A stretch of 64,000 bases of DNA from Meghimatium bilineatum (GCA_034231615.1 CM067314.1:7999501-8063500); one strand, 5' to 3'; positions 11,529 to 22,639 are shown, numbered from the stretch's first letter. The notes: generated by a model not told the origin, from the letters alone. Made by a program: numbers and translations.

Positions 11529-12185
11529 TATCTCCCTACAGTGCTGCTATACGCTAGTGAAACATGGACAGTGTATAGACGTCATGTGAAAAAACTCAAT
11601 CACTTTCACACAACTTGTCTCAGAAAAGTTATGAACATCAGATGGCAAGACAAGATTCCAGATACCACAATCCTTGATAGAGCTGGTATCCCCAGCATTG
11701 ACACGATCTTGATGCAGACACAGATTTGTTGGGCAGGTCATTTGGTGCGTATGCCAGACCATCATCTGCCTAAGATACTTCTCTATGGTGAGCTGGAGAA
11801 GGGCACACGATCCCAAGGTGGCTAGAAGAAACGCTACAAGGATTCAATAAAGAACTCACTGAAAGCCTTTGAAATAGACCACGATACATAGGAAGAACTT
11901 GCACAAAATAGATCTACATGGCGTTCTAAAATAAAAAAGAGCGCATCATCTTGTGAAAAAAGGAGAAAAGCAGCAGCTCAACAGCTGAAAGCAGCTAGAA
12001 AGTCACGGATAGACCAAGATCCGTCTACAGTCGTTATTCCATGTCCAAACTGTCCAAGGACATTTACAGCACGAATAGGGCTCATTAGCCATCTACGAAC
12101 TCATAATCAAGGACATAACTAAAATTGAATTTTCAAAAGTGAGTGTAACAAATGGTCATCATCATCATGTGATGGACGAACAACA
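11529..12185 (+). mobile_element. LINE-E 3' part, copy 2, with C2H2 motif
   Basis: The best preserved copy. It reads YASETWTVYRRHVKKLNHFH, then GIPSIDTILMQTQICWAGHL (the xWxGH motif typical of the C-terminal part of many non-LTR elements), then KRRKAAAQQLKAARKSR, and ends with one C2H2 zinc finger, CPNCPRTFTARIGLISHLRTH. This layout is one I remember for a widespread invertebrate LINE family; the clade is uncertain. The reading frame has an in-frame stop after GTRSQGG. The element is 5'-truncated and its 3' end abuts a 24-bp tandem array. Confidence 0.85.
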
Positions 12186-12545
12186 TATCTCCCTTACTCT
12201 TTATCTATATCTGTCTCTTACCCTCTATCTATATCTTTCTCTTACCCTCTATCTATGTCTGTCTCTTACCCTCTATCTATATCTTTCTCTTACCCTCTAT
12301 CTATGTCTCCCTCAGCCTTTATCTATATCTCTCTCGCATCATGTAGCTATATCTTTCTCAAACTCCGTATGTATATATTGTATAGCTGTATTACCCTTTA
12401 TCTATATATCTCTTTTACCATTTATCCATATCTCCCGCTTATTCTTTAACTGTATCTTTCTCTCCTTCGTGTTCCGTTGTATCACTCTTTCTGAGTTTCT
12501 TTATTTCTTTCTCCTATGATATCGCTATATCCCCCACTCTATCTC
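12183..12545. repeat. Pyrimidine-rich minisatellite, ~24-bp unit
   Basis: The unit tctcttaccctctatctata and variants repeat about 8 times with fairly regular 24-bp period, then decay into irregular CT-rich sequence. The array starts at the LINE-E 3' end. Confidence 0.85.
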
Positions 12546-13182
12546 TCTTCCCTTTCTCTTTCTCTGAGTGTACATATCTCTGTAGTAAATCACAATACTT
12601 GAAACTATCTTTATCTCTCAACTTCTTTCTCTGTTTATCATTTTGTCCAGTTATTTTCTGCCCCCATTATCGATACGTCAATAAGTCAACCTTATTCCTC
12701 CACGTGGAATCATGACTCCAGTGACTTGGTGACATACCCAGATGTGACGAAACCGTTCGTGACACATTCATTTTAAAATCATTTTCCTTTACGCGTGCTA
12801 CCTACTTCTGGCTCACTCGAACAGGCACCGCGGGGGGATTTGAGCTGATGTCTCATCAAAAACAAGTTTTGTTAATGTATAGTTGAAAAGCACATTTTAT
12901 TTGACCTCAGTAGAAATCAATACACTAATTATTCTTTTTTATGTGTCACATTACTTCAAATTGATTTTGCAATTAATGTTGGTTTGTCCATATTGCGGTT
13001 TCTCGTCTTATAACGTTGAATCTCCGTTAATGATGAGTAATAGAACTCGTGTACATTCTACTGCTGTGGACAAACTACTGGAGAGATTTATTTCAAAACG
13101 AGAAGACTACCAGCCACTCAGAAATGTGTACTGCTATCATAGGGAGTCAGCCACTTAGAAATGTGTACTGTTATCATAGGGA
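12546..13182. other. No gene recognised
   Basis: CT-rich then AT-rich sequence. The 91-codon frame at 12883-13158 shows no domain I recognise and runs towards the next array. Confidence 0.4.
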
Positions 13183-14210
13183 GTCCACATACTGACACTG
13201 TCTCTATGTCCACATACTGACACTCTCTCTGTGTCCACATACTGACACTGTCTAAGTATCCGAATACTAAAACTGTCTATGTGTCCACATACTAACAACG
13301 TCTCTGTGTCCACATACTGACACTGTCTCTATGTCCACATACTGACACTCTCTCTGTGTCCACATACTGACACTGTCTAAGTATCCGAATACTAAAACTG
13401 TCTATGTGTCCACATACTGACAAAGTCTCTGTGTCCACATACTGACACTGTCTCTGTGTCCACATACTGACACTGTCTCTGTGTCCACATACTGACACTG
13501 GCTCTGTGTCCACATACTGACACTGTCTCTGTGTCCACATACTGACACTGTCTCTGTGTCCACATACTCACACTGTCTCTGTGTCAACATACTGACACTG
13601 TCTCTGTGTCCACATACTGACACTGTCTCTGTGTCCACATACTGACACTGTCTCTGTGTCCACATACTGACACTGTCTCTGTGTCCACATACTGACACTG
13701 TCTCTGTGTCCACATACTGACACTGTCTCTGTGTCCACATACTGACACTGTCTCTGTGTCCACATACTGACACTGTCTCTGTGTCCACATACTGACACTG
13801 TCTCTGTGTCCACATACTGACACTGTCTCTGTGTCCACATACTGACACTGTCTCTGTGTCCACATACTGACACTGTCTCTGTGTCAACATACTGACACTG
13901 TCTCTGTGTCCACATACTGACACTGTCTCTGTGTCCACATACTGACACTGTCTCTGTGTCCACATACTGACACTGTCTCTGTGTCCAAATACTGACACTG
14001 TCTCTATGTCCACATACTGACACTGTCTCTGTATCCACATACTGACACTGTCTCTGTGTCCACATACTGACACTGTCTCTGTGTTCACATACTGGCACTG
14101 TCTCTGTGTCCACATACTGACACTGTCTCTGTGTCCACATACTGACACTGTCTCTGTGTCCAGATACTGACAAAGTCTCTGTGTTCACATACTGACACTG
14201 TCTTTGTGCT
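13183..14210. repeat. Minisatellite, 25-bp unit, ~41 copies, with higher-order repeat
   Basis: The core gtgtccacatactgacactg recurs every 25 bp. At 13191-13440 five distinct variants form a 125-bp unit present twice in succession; from about 13440 onward the array is nearly homogeneous. Minus-strand frames of up to 248 codons are array artefacts. Confidence 0.97.
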
Positions 14211-14978
14211 CAGGGTTGCCATAATGGTTTTTTGAAAACATACAACGTTCAGAAATTGTGCCGTTTACAAAATTATCCTACCATTTGCATAGCAACATTG
14301 TGCTGTTAATTTCACACGCGGACATTGTCCAAAGGATAGAAAAATAAGAGTGTAGCGTGTTGCTATGAGGTGTTTGAGAAATTGCCGTAGTGACAAGATG
14401 GAATAAAATGCAAAGTGATGGCGTAGTAACCACACCATTCAATGTCTATATTATGAGACAACAAATCAAATGGTTCTCACACTAATATACAATATAGACC
14501 TCTGCTCCCATGACGCTTCACGGCACAAGAGGCTGAGACAAGAAAAGTCTTCAGAAAAGTGGTTTGGCTCACATGGCATTTTCTTGGCTTTGTTCGTGGA
14601 TGGTTTTGTGATAACACCAGTCAACATCAGTCAACATCAGAATTGTATCCGTAAATTGAAAAATATATTGATATTATCTAAATTTGGGATGCTAAAAAGA
14701 AAAATATTTTTTTTTAATGTTCATTTGCTCTGTTTTTTAAGATATATACGACTTTGTGTTTTTTTTAAAATTACCTTATATACGTATATAAATATATATG
14801 ACCTAACAGATGAGGTAGACTGAATTATTCCTTCTGACCAATAAAAATGTAACTAGAAGCACATGCTGCAATCCTACCTGCTATTACATCACCTTTGTGT
14901 ACATATTTCTATCTCTATTTAAATTTCGTTAGTAGTATTTCATTTTTCCTTCTCAAAAGTGTCTTTGTTTGTTTTCCC
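14211..14978. other. No intact gene; AT-rich
   Basis: Begins with cagggttgccataatgg, which resembles one hAT terminus, but no matching inverted end was found nearby. The 117-codon frame at 14470-14823 is low-complexity towards its end and has no recognisable domain. Confidence 0.4.
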
Positions 14979-15468
14979 AGGACATGTGTCAACAGTACGA
15001 ATAATTTCTGTTATATATTTGGCAAAGTTAATTTTCTATCACAAAGACAGAATATGTCTAAAGTGATTAAGAAAGCGCACAACTTGTGTATTAGCTGCAG
15101 GATAGGAAATCTAGATAAGAGTTGGGCAACACACATATGCTGCAACACATACGCTGCATATCTTAAGCTGTGGTTGGCTATCAAAAGGCAAGCTATGTCA
15201 TTTGCAGTTCCACTGATTTGCACAGAGCCCACTAATCATATCAAGAACTATTACTTTTGCATGGTTCCTTCAATTGGGAAAGGAATATAAAAGAAGAAAC
15301 AAATGGATTGCAATATCAAAGCATCCCATCTACAATACGTCCGGTACTGCACGACGATGACTTATTGGTTCCCAAAGTTCAATAATCGTTTTCTGCTGCT
15401 TCCGATAGTGAAGAAGATGACTTTTCTGGGCCATCTACAGCAAAATTCCCAGAATTTGAACAAACTAT

Positions 15469-16539
15469 GTTGTTTGTTTTTATTGTTTTTGTTTGTTTGC
15501 TAAATGGGGGATTAAAGCCTCTTAGCTGAAGTACGACCCTTTCAACCTTAAACGGAAGTCTATTTTGGTTATATCAGGCCGTATTATCTTTTATCTAAAT
15601 GTGACCTAATGGTCTGGGTGTTTGGAAAGCCGTGCGTGCTATTGCTAAATATTATCTATATTGCTAGTTAGAGATGATGTTTATTTTTGGCCATGATGTT
15701 TTTTTTTATCTAGTGTGACCCTATGATCTGGGGGAATTGAGAACCGTGCGCGCAATTATTGCAAAAGAATGTTATGTTGCTATTTGTTGTATTAAACTGT
15801 TTATTTCCGGTGGTATTGCTTTTTATTTATGTCAAAAATTGTCCATATTGCCAGTCGTATCCTGTGGTGAGCGTTCCTCAGTTGTATTTGTTGAAAGCTG
15901 TGGAGAGAGACCTGTAGAAAGACTTTGACGACAAACAATGACTCACTTTGTTTTGACTTGGTTAGGTTCTTTTTTAAATTAGGCCTTTAGTCCTGGTTAT
16001 AAATTGTTTAATTAGTTTTATCTATCTGTTGGTACATCATGGCCCAGAACCTTTTCTAGTTTATATGGTATTTTATTATTTAGGTAGTAATATTTTAGGT
16101 TTTGCCTATGATGGTTGTATTTATGACAATGGAGTAGGAAATGAGCTATTGTATTTTCCTCTTCACAGTCTTCACATATTGGTTCAAGTATATAATGTAA
16201 TGATTTTCCCAGTCTAAGTCGTAGTAGTTTCCTATTGGCAGGGATTTTCAGCTCTTCCTTTATTTGAGTGGTCGTAGTGGGTCCTTTTAGCATAGCATGT
16301 CTTCCTTTTGCACTGTTGTCCCATTTTTCTGTCCATTCCTTAAGTATTGTGTCCTTTATTATGCTTCTGGTTTCCGATCTGCCACCTCCTATATTCATTT
16401 CTGTTCCTTGTGTTCGTCCTTTCTTGGCTTCCTTGTCCGCTGAATTCCTGGTATTCCGACATGGTCTGGAATCCACATTACATTAACCCTCATACCAACC
16501 TGAACTAAGTTTGTTGTTAGGCACAGTATATTGGCGTTG
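15469..16539 (-). mobile_element. 5'-truncated RNase H-bearing LINE with 9-bp TSD
   Basis: The minus strand encodes the end of an RNase H domain (VNVMWIPDHVGIPG, then SADKEAKKG) followed by a C-terminal region with a Cys/His-rich end (CEDCEEENTIAHFLLHCHKY). RNase H plus this tail points to an I/R1/jockey-type non-LTR element rather than the RTE-like ones elsewhere here. The 3' end has an A-rich tail of AAAC repeats (15469-15500 on the minus strand). The 9-mer acaaactat flanks it at 15460-15468 and 16540-16548. It interrupts the 14979-18077 pseudogene exactly between two protein blocks. A 152-codon frame survives, so it is moderately young. Confidence 0.85.
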
Positions 16540-17039
16540 ACAAACTATATCAACAAAACCACACTTAATAACCCAAAGTGAACTGAATAATATTGTTAGA
16601 GACCTTAAGTTTCACACGAACGTGGCGGAGCTTCTGGGTTCCAGATTGATTACAACAAAATTACAACAGTAGAATATTCTAACAGAAGATATTAAAATTT
16701 ATTTGTTTAGGAACCGCTAGAAGTCACTTACTAAGTTGTTTTTATTAAAGGGTGACCTGTCTGTGTGCCACAACATTTCAGGATTAATGGAAACCATCAA
16801 TATCAATTAAAACCCGGAAGAGTGGAGACTTTTTAATTGATTCTTTCAGGACAAAACTTAAAGCTGTTCTGTTGAATAATGGTACTGTTTTACCGTCAAT
16901 TCCAGTTGGTCATTTATTTCATATGAAAGACACATATGAAATATTAAGCAACGTTTGTAGTGTATAAACTCCGATCAGCTTCATCATTGGTGAATGTGTC
17001 GGGACCTAAAAGTGAATAGCTATTTTGCATGGTCTACAT

Positions 17040-17380
17040 CAGGGGTGGGCAAACTACGGCCCGCGAGCCGCATGCAGCCCGCCATTGGATATTTTGCGGC
17101 CCTCACACACATTTTTTAAATACACGAATATTGTTAAAATATTTGCAAAACATTTTATCCATATTAGAAAATATACTGTTATAGTGTAAGTCTGTTAGAA
17201 ATGTAATTTATTTCAGAAGTTATCTACATTATGTAAAACTACCTTTCTTTACAATAAAAATATTTAATTGATTACTTACCGAGAATTTTAAACAAAAACA
17301 TACATAATATTATATGCGGCCCTCCAATAGCTTTACAATTTTCAATGCGGCCCTCTGCACAAAAAGTTTTCCCACCCCTG
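17040..17380. mobile_element. hAT-type MITE, 341 bp, perfect 8-bp TSD
   Basis: The left end caggggtgggcaaacta and right end aagttttcccacccctg are inverted matches of the well-known hAT terminus, with ggccc-rich subterminal repeats (cggcccgcgagcc, gcggccctc). The 8-mer gtctacat flanks both sides (17032-17039, 17381-17388), as expected for hAT. The interior is AT-rich with no transposase, so it is non-autonomous. It lies inside the pseudogene. Confidence 0.95.
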
Positions 17381-18279
17381 GTCTACATGGTAAAAACACT
17401 AAGTACCGTTTCTTTCTCTGAGAGTTGGATAGACATACATGAATTGAACATTACACCAGAAGACAATGGCCAACCAGGTAGTCATTACAGCTTGAGATTA
17501 AGAACGTGGAGAACCCAGAACTTGTTGACAGTAGCAGGATTTTGTTGCTACTCTTCCACAATAAGCTGGGTCTCATGCAAAACTTTCTCAAGGCAATAGA
17601 TAAAACTGATAATGCTTTCAATACCTTATTCAGACAATTTCCAAGACTGAGTGCAACTAAAATTAGAGAGGGAGTAACTTCTTTGCGATGATGCATTTCT
17701 TTGCTTGTTGCAAGGAAAGGGAAAAGAAGCATAGCTAGCATTTAAGTCAGTGGTGGACAATTTTCTTAGAAACAAAATCTAATAATTGCAAAGAAATTGT
17801 AAACAAATCTCCTTCTGAAGTATGATAGTCAAGGTTGCAACATCTTTTAAAATGCATTGTCTGGATTCTCACCTGGATTTTTTTTTAAATGAAACTTTGG
17901 AGCGGTCAGCGATGGATATGGTGAAGGATTTCACAAGACAATCCTGCTATACAGACAGGATATGAAGGCAATTGGAGCGCTTCAATACTTGCTGATTACT
18001 GTTTGACTGTGACAAGAGACACGTCACAGTTTGACTACAATAAGACATCAAAGAGAGCTCGAACAGTGACTAAATAATAACGGTAAAGGGTTCAAATGTA
18101 CCTTTTGGAAACATTCTATGTGAACTTTAGAAAGTGTTTTGTTTTCTCTAACGTTTTATGATGGAATATCACTTAATTAAATTTGTAATAACATTTTTGA
18201 TAATGTTAAAGTGTAAAAAATAACTGTTCACCAAAGAGGTTAAATCAGTGTACATGAATTTGTATTTCTGAAATTAAAA

Positions 18280-19052
18280 TTAATTGAAATTAATTGAAAT
18301 TAAAAACCTGCAAGACCACCTAAGCATAATAGACACAGCAGGCAAGCAATTTGGAATGAAAATCAACATAGAAAAAACAGAAGTAATGAATATTGCAAGA
18401 GAAAAGGAGAACATCAACATCCAGATAAACAACAAACAACTAAAACAAGTAGATGAATTCAAATATCTGGGCAGCACATCGAGATATGACAACAAACAAG
18501 AAGCAGAAATAAACGCAAGATGTAAGGCACACATACGGTCTGTCAGATCATTGGTCAATTAACACCTTTACTAAGAAACAAAGATATTACACTAGAAACA
18601 AAGAAAGCGCTTTTCAACACCATTTTCTTACCAACATTGTGTTATCAGTGTCAAACTTCGACATTAGATTCTAGAACAATACATCAGATTAACACCACTG
18701 AAAAGAAATGTGTGAGACGTATGATTGGAGTTAACTTGAGAGACAAAATCAGTAATGAAGCACTAAGGAAACAATTAGGGATCAAGTCAACAATATAATA
18801 CATCCAGAAACAACAAGTTAAATGTTACGGCCACATAACCAGACATAAAGAGCAAAGTATTATCCAAAAAACCCTTAACAAACGATACGAAAACAATCGA
18901 CCTATTGGACGCCCTCGTAAAAGGTGGATAGATAATGTATTAGAGACACTCGGAAATATAAAAGCAGAAGAGGCAAATAGAAGGGCAAAAGACCGTACAC
19001 TCACTCTCCCCTCAACACCGAAAGGTACATGAGAACAGAAAGAAGACGAAAT
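18280..19052 (+). mobile_element. LINE-A C-terminal part, copy 1
   Basis: The first frame (18284-18562) reads the end of a reverse transcriptase: GKQFGMKINIEKTEVMNIAR and QVDEFKYLGST. A frame change follows, then NTIFLPTLCYQ, KKCVRRMIGVNLRDKI, a YGH motif and RPIGRPRKRWIDNVLETLG, ending TLTLPSTPKGT. This is the best LINE-A copy here; others lie at 36736, 47802 and 54377. The RT end plus GRPRKRW block suggest an RTE-like element. It is 5'-truncated with at least one frameshift and an internal stop. The 3' end runs into a gaa-rich tail. Confidence 0.85.
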
Positions 19053-19314
19053 CCATCATAAAAACAACCAGAACCAATTGGGGAATTTCATTATCATTTT
19101 TGAAATCAGTGTTGCCAAAATCAATAAGAAATCAATGAGAGATTAGTGTTTAAAGTCTGGTCCAGAAACGTTTGAAATTGTGTTGATTAGTGAAATCGGT
19201 AATGTTGTCGGTGCAGATCTATAAATCAAATGAACCATTCATCAATTGCGAGGCAAATTCCACCAAAGATCCACTGTTGTCTGAATATCCGTCCATGTTT
19301 TTGTTTCCTGGAAA

Positions 19315-19605
19315 CATTATCATCAATTGCAACAAACGTATGCGCTCCATCAACTGCAACAGCAACCATCTATGCTCCACCAATTGCAACAACAAACATA
19401 TGTGCTACACCAATTGCAACAGCAAACATATGTACTCCACCAATTGCAACATCAAACATATGTTCTCCACCAATTGCAACATCAAACATATGTCCTCCAT
19501 CAATTGCTACAGAAAGCATATGTGCTGCACCAATTGCAACAGCAAACATATGCCCTCCACCAATTGCAACGTCAAACAAATGTGCTCCACCAACTGTACC
19601 AGTGT
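19315..19605. repeat. Minisatellite, 30-bp unit, ~9.5 copies
   Basis: The core caattgcaacagcaaacata repeats every 30 bp. All plus-strand frames are open and give Cys/Asn-rich 10-residue repeats such as NCNSKHMCST. No start context or domain supports translation. Confidence 0.92.
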
Positions 19606-19757
19606 GTTTTAATTAGTGCTTTGGCACAAACCTCGCGAATAAAACTATTAATTGTATAGAAGCCGTCAATACTTTAAACTCGATCATTCATTCTTGCAAC
19701 CGGTGTGAACAGCAACATCGTTGAAGATATTCGGAAACAGCTGATAAAAGAGTTCCC

Positions 19758-20036
19758 TAGGTCAGTCTCTTGATTAGTGACTAAACTCCAGCTCATTGAT
19801 GAAATCTATACTAAACTATTCTCTTGATTAGTGGCTGAACTACAGCTCCTTGATGAAATCTATACTAGTCTCTTGATTAGTGGCTAAATTACAGCTTCTT
19901 GGTGAAATATATACTAAACTAGTCTCTTGATTAGTGGCTAAATTACAGCTCTTTGGTGAAATATATACTAAACTAGTCTATAGATTAGTGTCGAATTTAC
20001 AGCTCCTTGGTGAAATATATACTAAACTAGTCTCTT
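19758..20036. repeat. Minisatellite, ~54-bp unit, ~5 copies
   Basis: The core ctcttgattagtggctaa recurs with ggtgaaatatatactaaact at about 54-bp spacing. Copies 1-2 carry small deletions. Confidence 0.9.
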
Positions 20037-20082
20037 AGTGAATTCACATTTTCAATACAAGCAAACTAGCGACAATATGTAA

Positions 20083-20083
<1 letters not shown>

Positions 20084-20147
<64 letters not shown>
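20084..20147. repeat. (AT)n microsatellite
   Basis: Uninterrupted AT dinucleotides over about 63 bp. A shorter TA run follows at 20241-20258, with a hAT-like end between them. Confidence 0.98.
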
Positions 20148-20149
<2 letters not shown>

Positions 20150-20157
20150 GTCTGTGG

Positions 20158-20241
20158 AAATTAACGATTAATTAATCGATTAATCGAGTACATTTATTTC
20201 CGATTAATCGAACTGAAAAGTTTTAATCAGTACCAGCCCTA
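20158..20241. mobile_element. Terminal fragment of a hAT-like element
   Basis: gattaattaatcgattaatc followed by aatcagtaccagccctaat resembles the ends of the common family whose terminus is TAGGGCTG with nested ATCGATTAATC motifs. Only one end is present; the other is lost against the AT microsatellite. Assigned by motif memory only. Confidence 0.5.
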
Positions 20242-20389
20242 ATATATATATATATATATCATCATTTTTACGGCTTATAAAGGTCTTGCGGCGATGAAAG
20301 TTATAGCTGCTGCTCAGTGTAAACAGAGGATGCTATTTATGCTGTATCAGGAATTGTGGTGGCGGTGGTAGAGTAAGCGCTGGAGATTC

Positions 20390-21465
20390 TGACACTGAGT
20401 CAGACTCGAACAGAAAGATTGGATAGAATCTAGAATGAGGCAATACGAATCATTCTGGGGTGTACGAGAGATATGTCGGCATGGGCGATATTTATTTGAT
20501 TGCCAAACTGCAGAGCAAAGAATACAATATGCAGGGTGCGGCACTACCTATAAATCACCGCTGATAAAGAGCACCGGCTACACCTTGAAATTCGAAAAAT
20601 TAAAGGCAGGAATCTTAAGAGAGGAAAGTCGTGGATGGGACGCGTAGAGGATATTATACAGAGTGTGTGCAGAATGGAGGTTGTGCTACCTGGTGCGGAA
20701 TTGTGTCAGGCGCCCTTACAGTGTCCGACAGCCTTCAAAATAATAATAACACCGACTAGAGAATGCACGGAATGGTGTCCGACGTGTCGGAGGAGCTCAC
20801 TCTGATCTGTGAGAATTCCAGGGAAGGTGATGTGATTATATACACAGATGGGCCGGTTGAGAGACACATCAGTAGTGCCTGAGCCTTCACGGCTCAAAGG
20901 TGGGAGAACACCATCACAGAGGAATGTGGTGCGTTCGATCGGACGACAAGCATCATGACAATGGAGATTTTGGCAACAACCAAAGCTTTGAAATGGGTGC
21001 GTATGCAGACTGCGACACATGCTTGTGTACTCAGTGACTCGATGAACATCACTGTGAAAGTACAAACGGGATACATTCAGGAACAGTGGCTGAATGAGTG
21101 AACAATTCATTTGTGCATAAAGTGACTTATTTTTGTGCCGGGACATGCGGTAGTCTGGGGTAATAAGAGAGCAGATAGGTTGTGGTGGTTCGGGCAGCCA
21201 TTTTGAGTGCCATACTGGGAAACGTACGAAAAAATGATTGTATAAGTCACGATAACTCTTGTTTCATGACTAGAATAAGAGATTTTGGTTTGAAAAGTGG
21301 TGTCGCTAGAAAGGAACAGTTTCGTGGGAGAGAATGATGGTCAATTAACGGCGAACTGTGACCGTCAGTCAGTCAGTCAACGTGTAGTTTCGGATAGACT
21401 AATGTAGAGATATGAGCACATATTAACTTGTCCGGAGTGCAGTGACGATGATCAAACGACTAACT
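20390..21465 (+). mobile_element. RNase H-type LINE remnant
   Basis: In order on the plus strand: a post-RT segment (NEAIRIILGCTRDMSAWAI), a linker (RNLKRGKSWMGRVEDIIQSV), an RNase H-like domain with DVIIYTDGPVERH, the middle TSIMTMEILATTKALKWV, the ACVLSDSMN block, VPGHAVVWGNKRADRL (the usual HxGxxGNxxAD motif, altered), and a terminal EHILTCPECSDDD. This order fits non-LTR elements of the I/jockey group. Frame changes and stops show decay. Confidence 0.75.
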
Positions 21466-21804
21466 AATTTATTTATTTGTATCCCAAATTATAAACAACT
21501 CACCGAAAGCATGTATTGTTGACCCTTGTGCATGTACCCTTGAATTGTTTATTTCAATGGGTGATTTTCAAACCACGTGATTTTGCACGGGTTAACTTTA
21601 ATGTTCTCACGTTTTATTGTCGTTGTCGTGTTTTATTTCAATTTTACGTGCTTCATGTGCAAAACATAAAATTTCTGAATTATTGCCATTTCATGTTACT
21701 AGCTGAATCAGGTTGTTATTTCGCATGCACAGTAGCAAAGTTTCAGGGAGTAATCGTCATCTTTTGTTGTCATCGGAAGGAATGATGTTTTTGTGTTTGT
21801 CATC
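21466..21804. other. No gene recognised
   Basis: Unique-looking AT-rich stretch. The 89-codon frame at 21516-21785 has no recognisable domain. Confidence 0.4.
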
Positions 21805-22300
21805 CTCGACTTTCGTCACAGGAGCAATGGAAGACTGTTGATATGATGAGGGGCCGTATGCAGATCAGAGAAGTTGTCAGGTATTTGAATTGTGACCATT
21901 TCACTATAGTGAGACTGATTGAGAGATATATGGCTACAGGCACAACCAAAGACCTCCAAAGCCTGGCCAATCTTATGTAACAGCGATTGAGTCTTGAGTA
22001 GAAAACTGGCCTCACAACACGTGGGACATTCCTATGAGTGCTCCGTCCTCTGTTCCAGCAGCCATTCGACTCGATGGTGTTTCGAGTCCAATGCCGCTGA
22101 AACAGACGTCGACATCAGGGCACAACAGCGATATATCATGATAGCCAATTTCAATTGAGGCATTTGCCCAACCGCTTCTTAACGTCGAATCAGACAGCAG
22201 CTCTTACACCTGGCACTAGGAGACTTGTTAGCGTAAGCACGGTGCGACAGAGACTTCACTCTGTTGGCTTGCAAAACAGACGTTCCAACATTCGTTGTTT
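21805..22300 (+). mobile_element. Tc1/mariner transposase N-terminal relic
   Basis: LSSEQWKTVDMMRGRMQIRE and VVRYLNCDHFTIVRLIERYM form the first helix-turn-helix of a Tc1/Tc3-like transposase. After an inserted SINE, QRYIMIANF, RHLPNRFLTSNQTAALTPGT and VSTVRQRLHSVGL match the linker and second helix-turn-helix. The DDE catalytic part and inverted ends are not seen. There is at least one frameshift and a stop; non-functional. Confidence 0.75.
21988..22123 (+). mobile_element. SINE3 copy 2, 136 bp with 9-bp TSD
   Basis: Inserted in the Tc1/mariner relic and flanked by aacagcgat at 21979-21987 and 22124-22132. Without the insert and one TSD copy, the transposase alignment continues in the same frame. 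Homologous to 9900-10042. A B-box-like gtttcgagtcc lies near the 3' part and an A-box-like stretch around acacgtggg, so pol III origin is plausible but not proven. No poly-A tail is seen. Confidence 0.75.
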
Positions 22301-22492
22301 TATTTTAACTTTAGTGTAGACATTTGCTTAGGTGACGGTACTGAATGTGTTCACTCTTTAGAAAAATGCACATTTTCGTCCGTAAATGGATCAGATTTGT
22401 AAATGTATTTGTTTGTGTATTTTAAATTCAGCAGAATAAACTGCTAAGCTAAAAAAAAGTGGTGCTGTTTTAATGAAAGCCATGAATATATA

Positions 22493-22500
22493 GACACACA

Positions 22501-22539
<39 letters not shown>
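22493..22539. repeat. (CA)n(GA)n compound microsatellite
   Basis: A CA dinucleotide run followed directly by a GA run. Confidence 0.97.
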
Positions 22540-22639
22540 CGTTAGAAATAATAACATAAAAAAAATAATGAAAAAAAATATATGTGGTGGACACTAACTA
22601 TCCAACCACTAACAAATTCGTAGGTCCATCTCGTATAAG

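Larger units (their letters stand above)
14979..18077 (+). pseudogene. Decayed copy of a multi-copy invertebrate protein family, split by two insertions
   Basis: Scattered reading-frame blocks in the right order match a large uncharacterised protein family that I remember as multi-copy in cnidarians, arthropods and molluscs, possibly itself transposon-derived. Visible blocks: STNNFCYIFGKV, DKSWATHICC and MSFAVPLICTEPTNH (about 14985-15240), IPSTIRPVLHDDDLLVP (about 15320-15375), then after a LINE insertion ELNNIVRDLKF, AELLGSRL, NPEEWRLF and KAVLLNNG (about 16580-16890). After a MITE come KLGLMQNFLKAIDK (about 17565) and ADYCLTVTRDTSQFDY (about 17990). Several frameshifts and stops make it non-functional. 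A pyrimidine tract ending in cag precedes the first block. With the two inserts removed, the relic is about 1.7 kb. No function is known to me. Confidence 0.7.

Noticed and set aside
13402-14148. 248-codon minus-strand frame with CGHRDSVSMW repeats
   Set aside because: Read-through of the 25-bp array (75-bp codon cycle); overlapping frames are equally open.
14211-14480. cagggttgcca start resembling a hAT terminus
   Set aside because: No matching inverted end or target duplication was found downstream.
17345-17599. 84-codon frame overlapping the MITE end
   Set aside because: It begins inside the MITE terminus and crosses pseudogene sequence in a different frame from the recognisable block.
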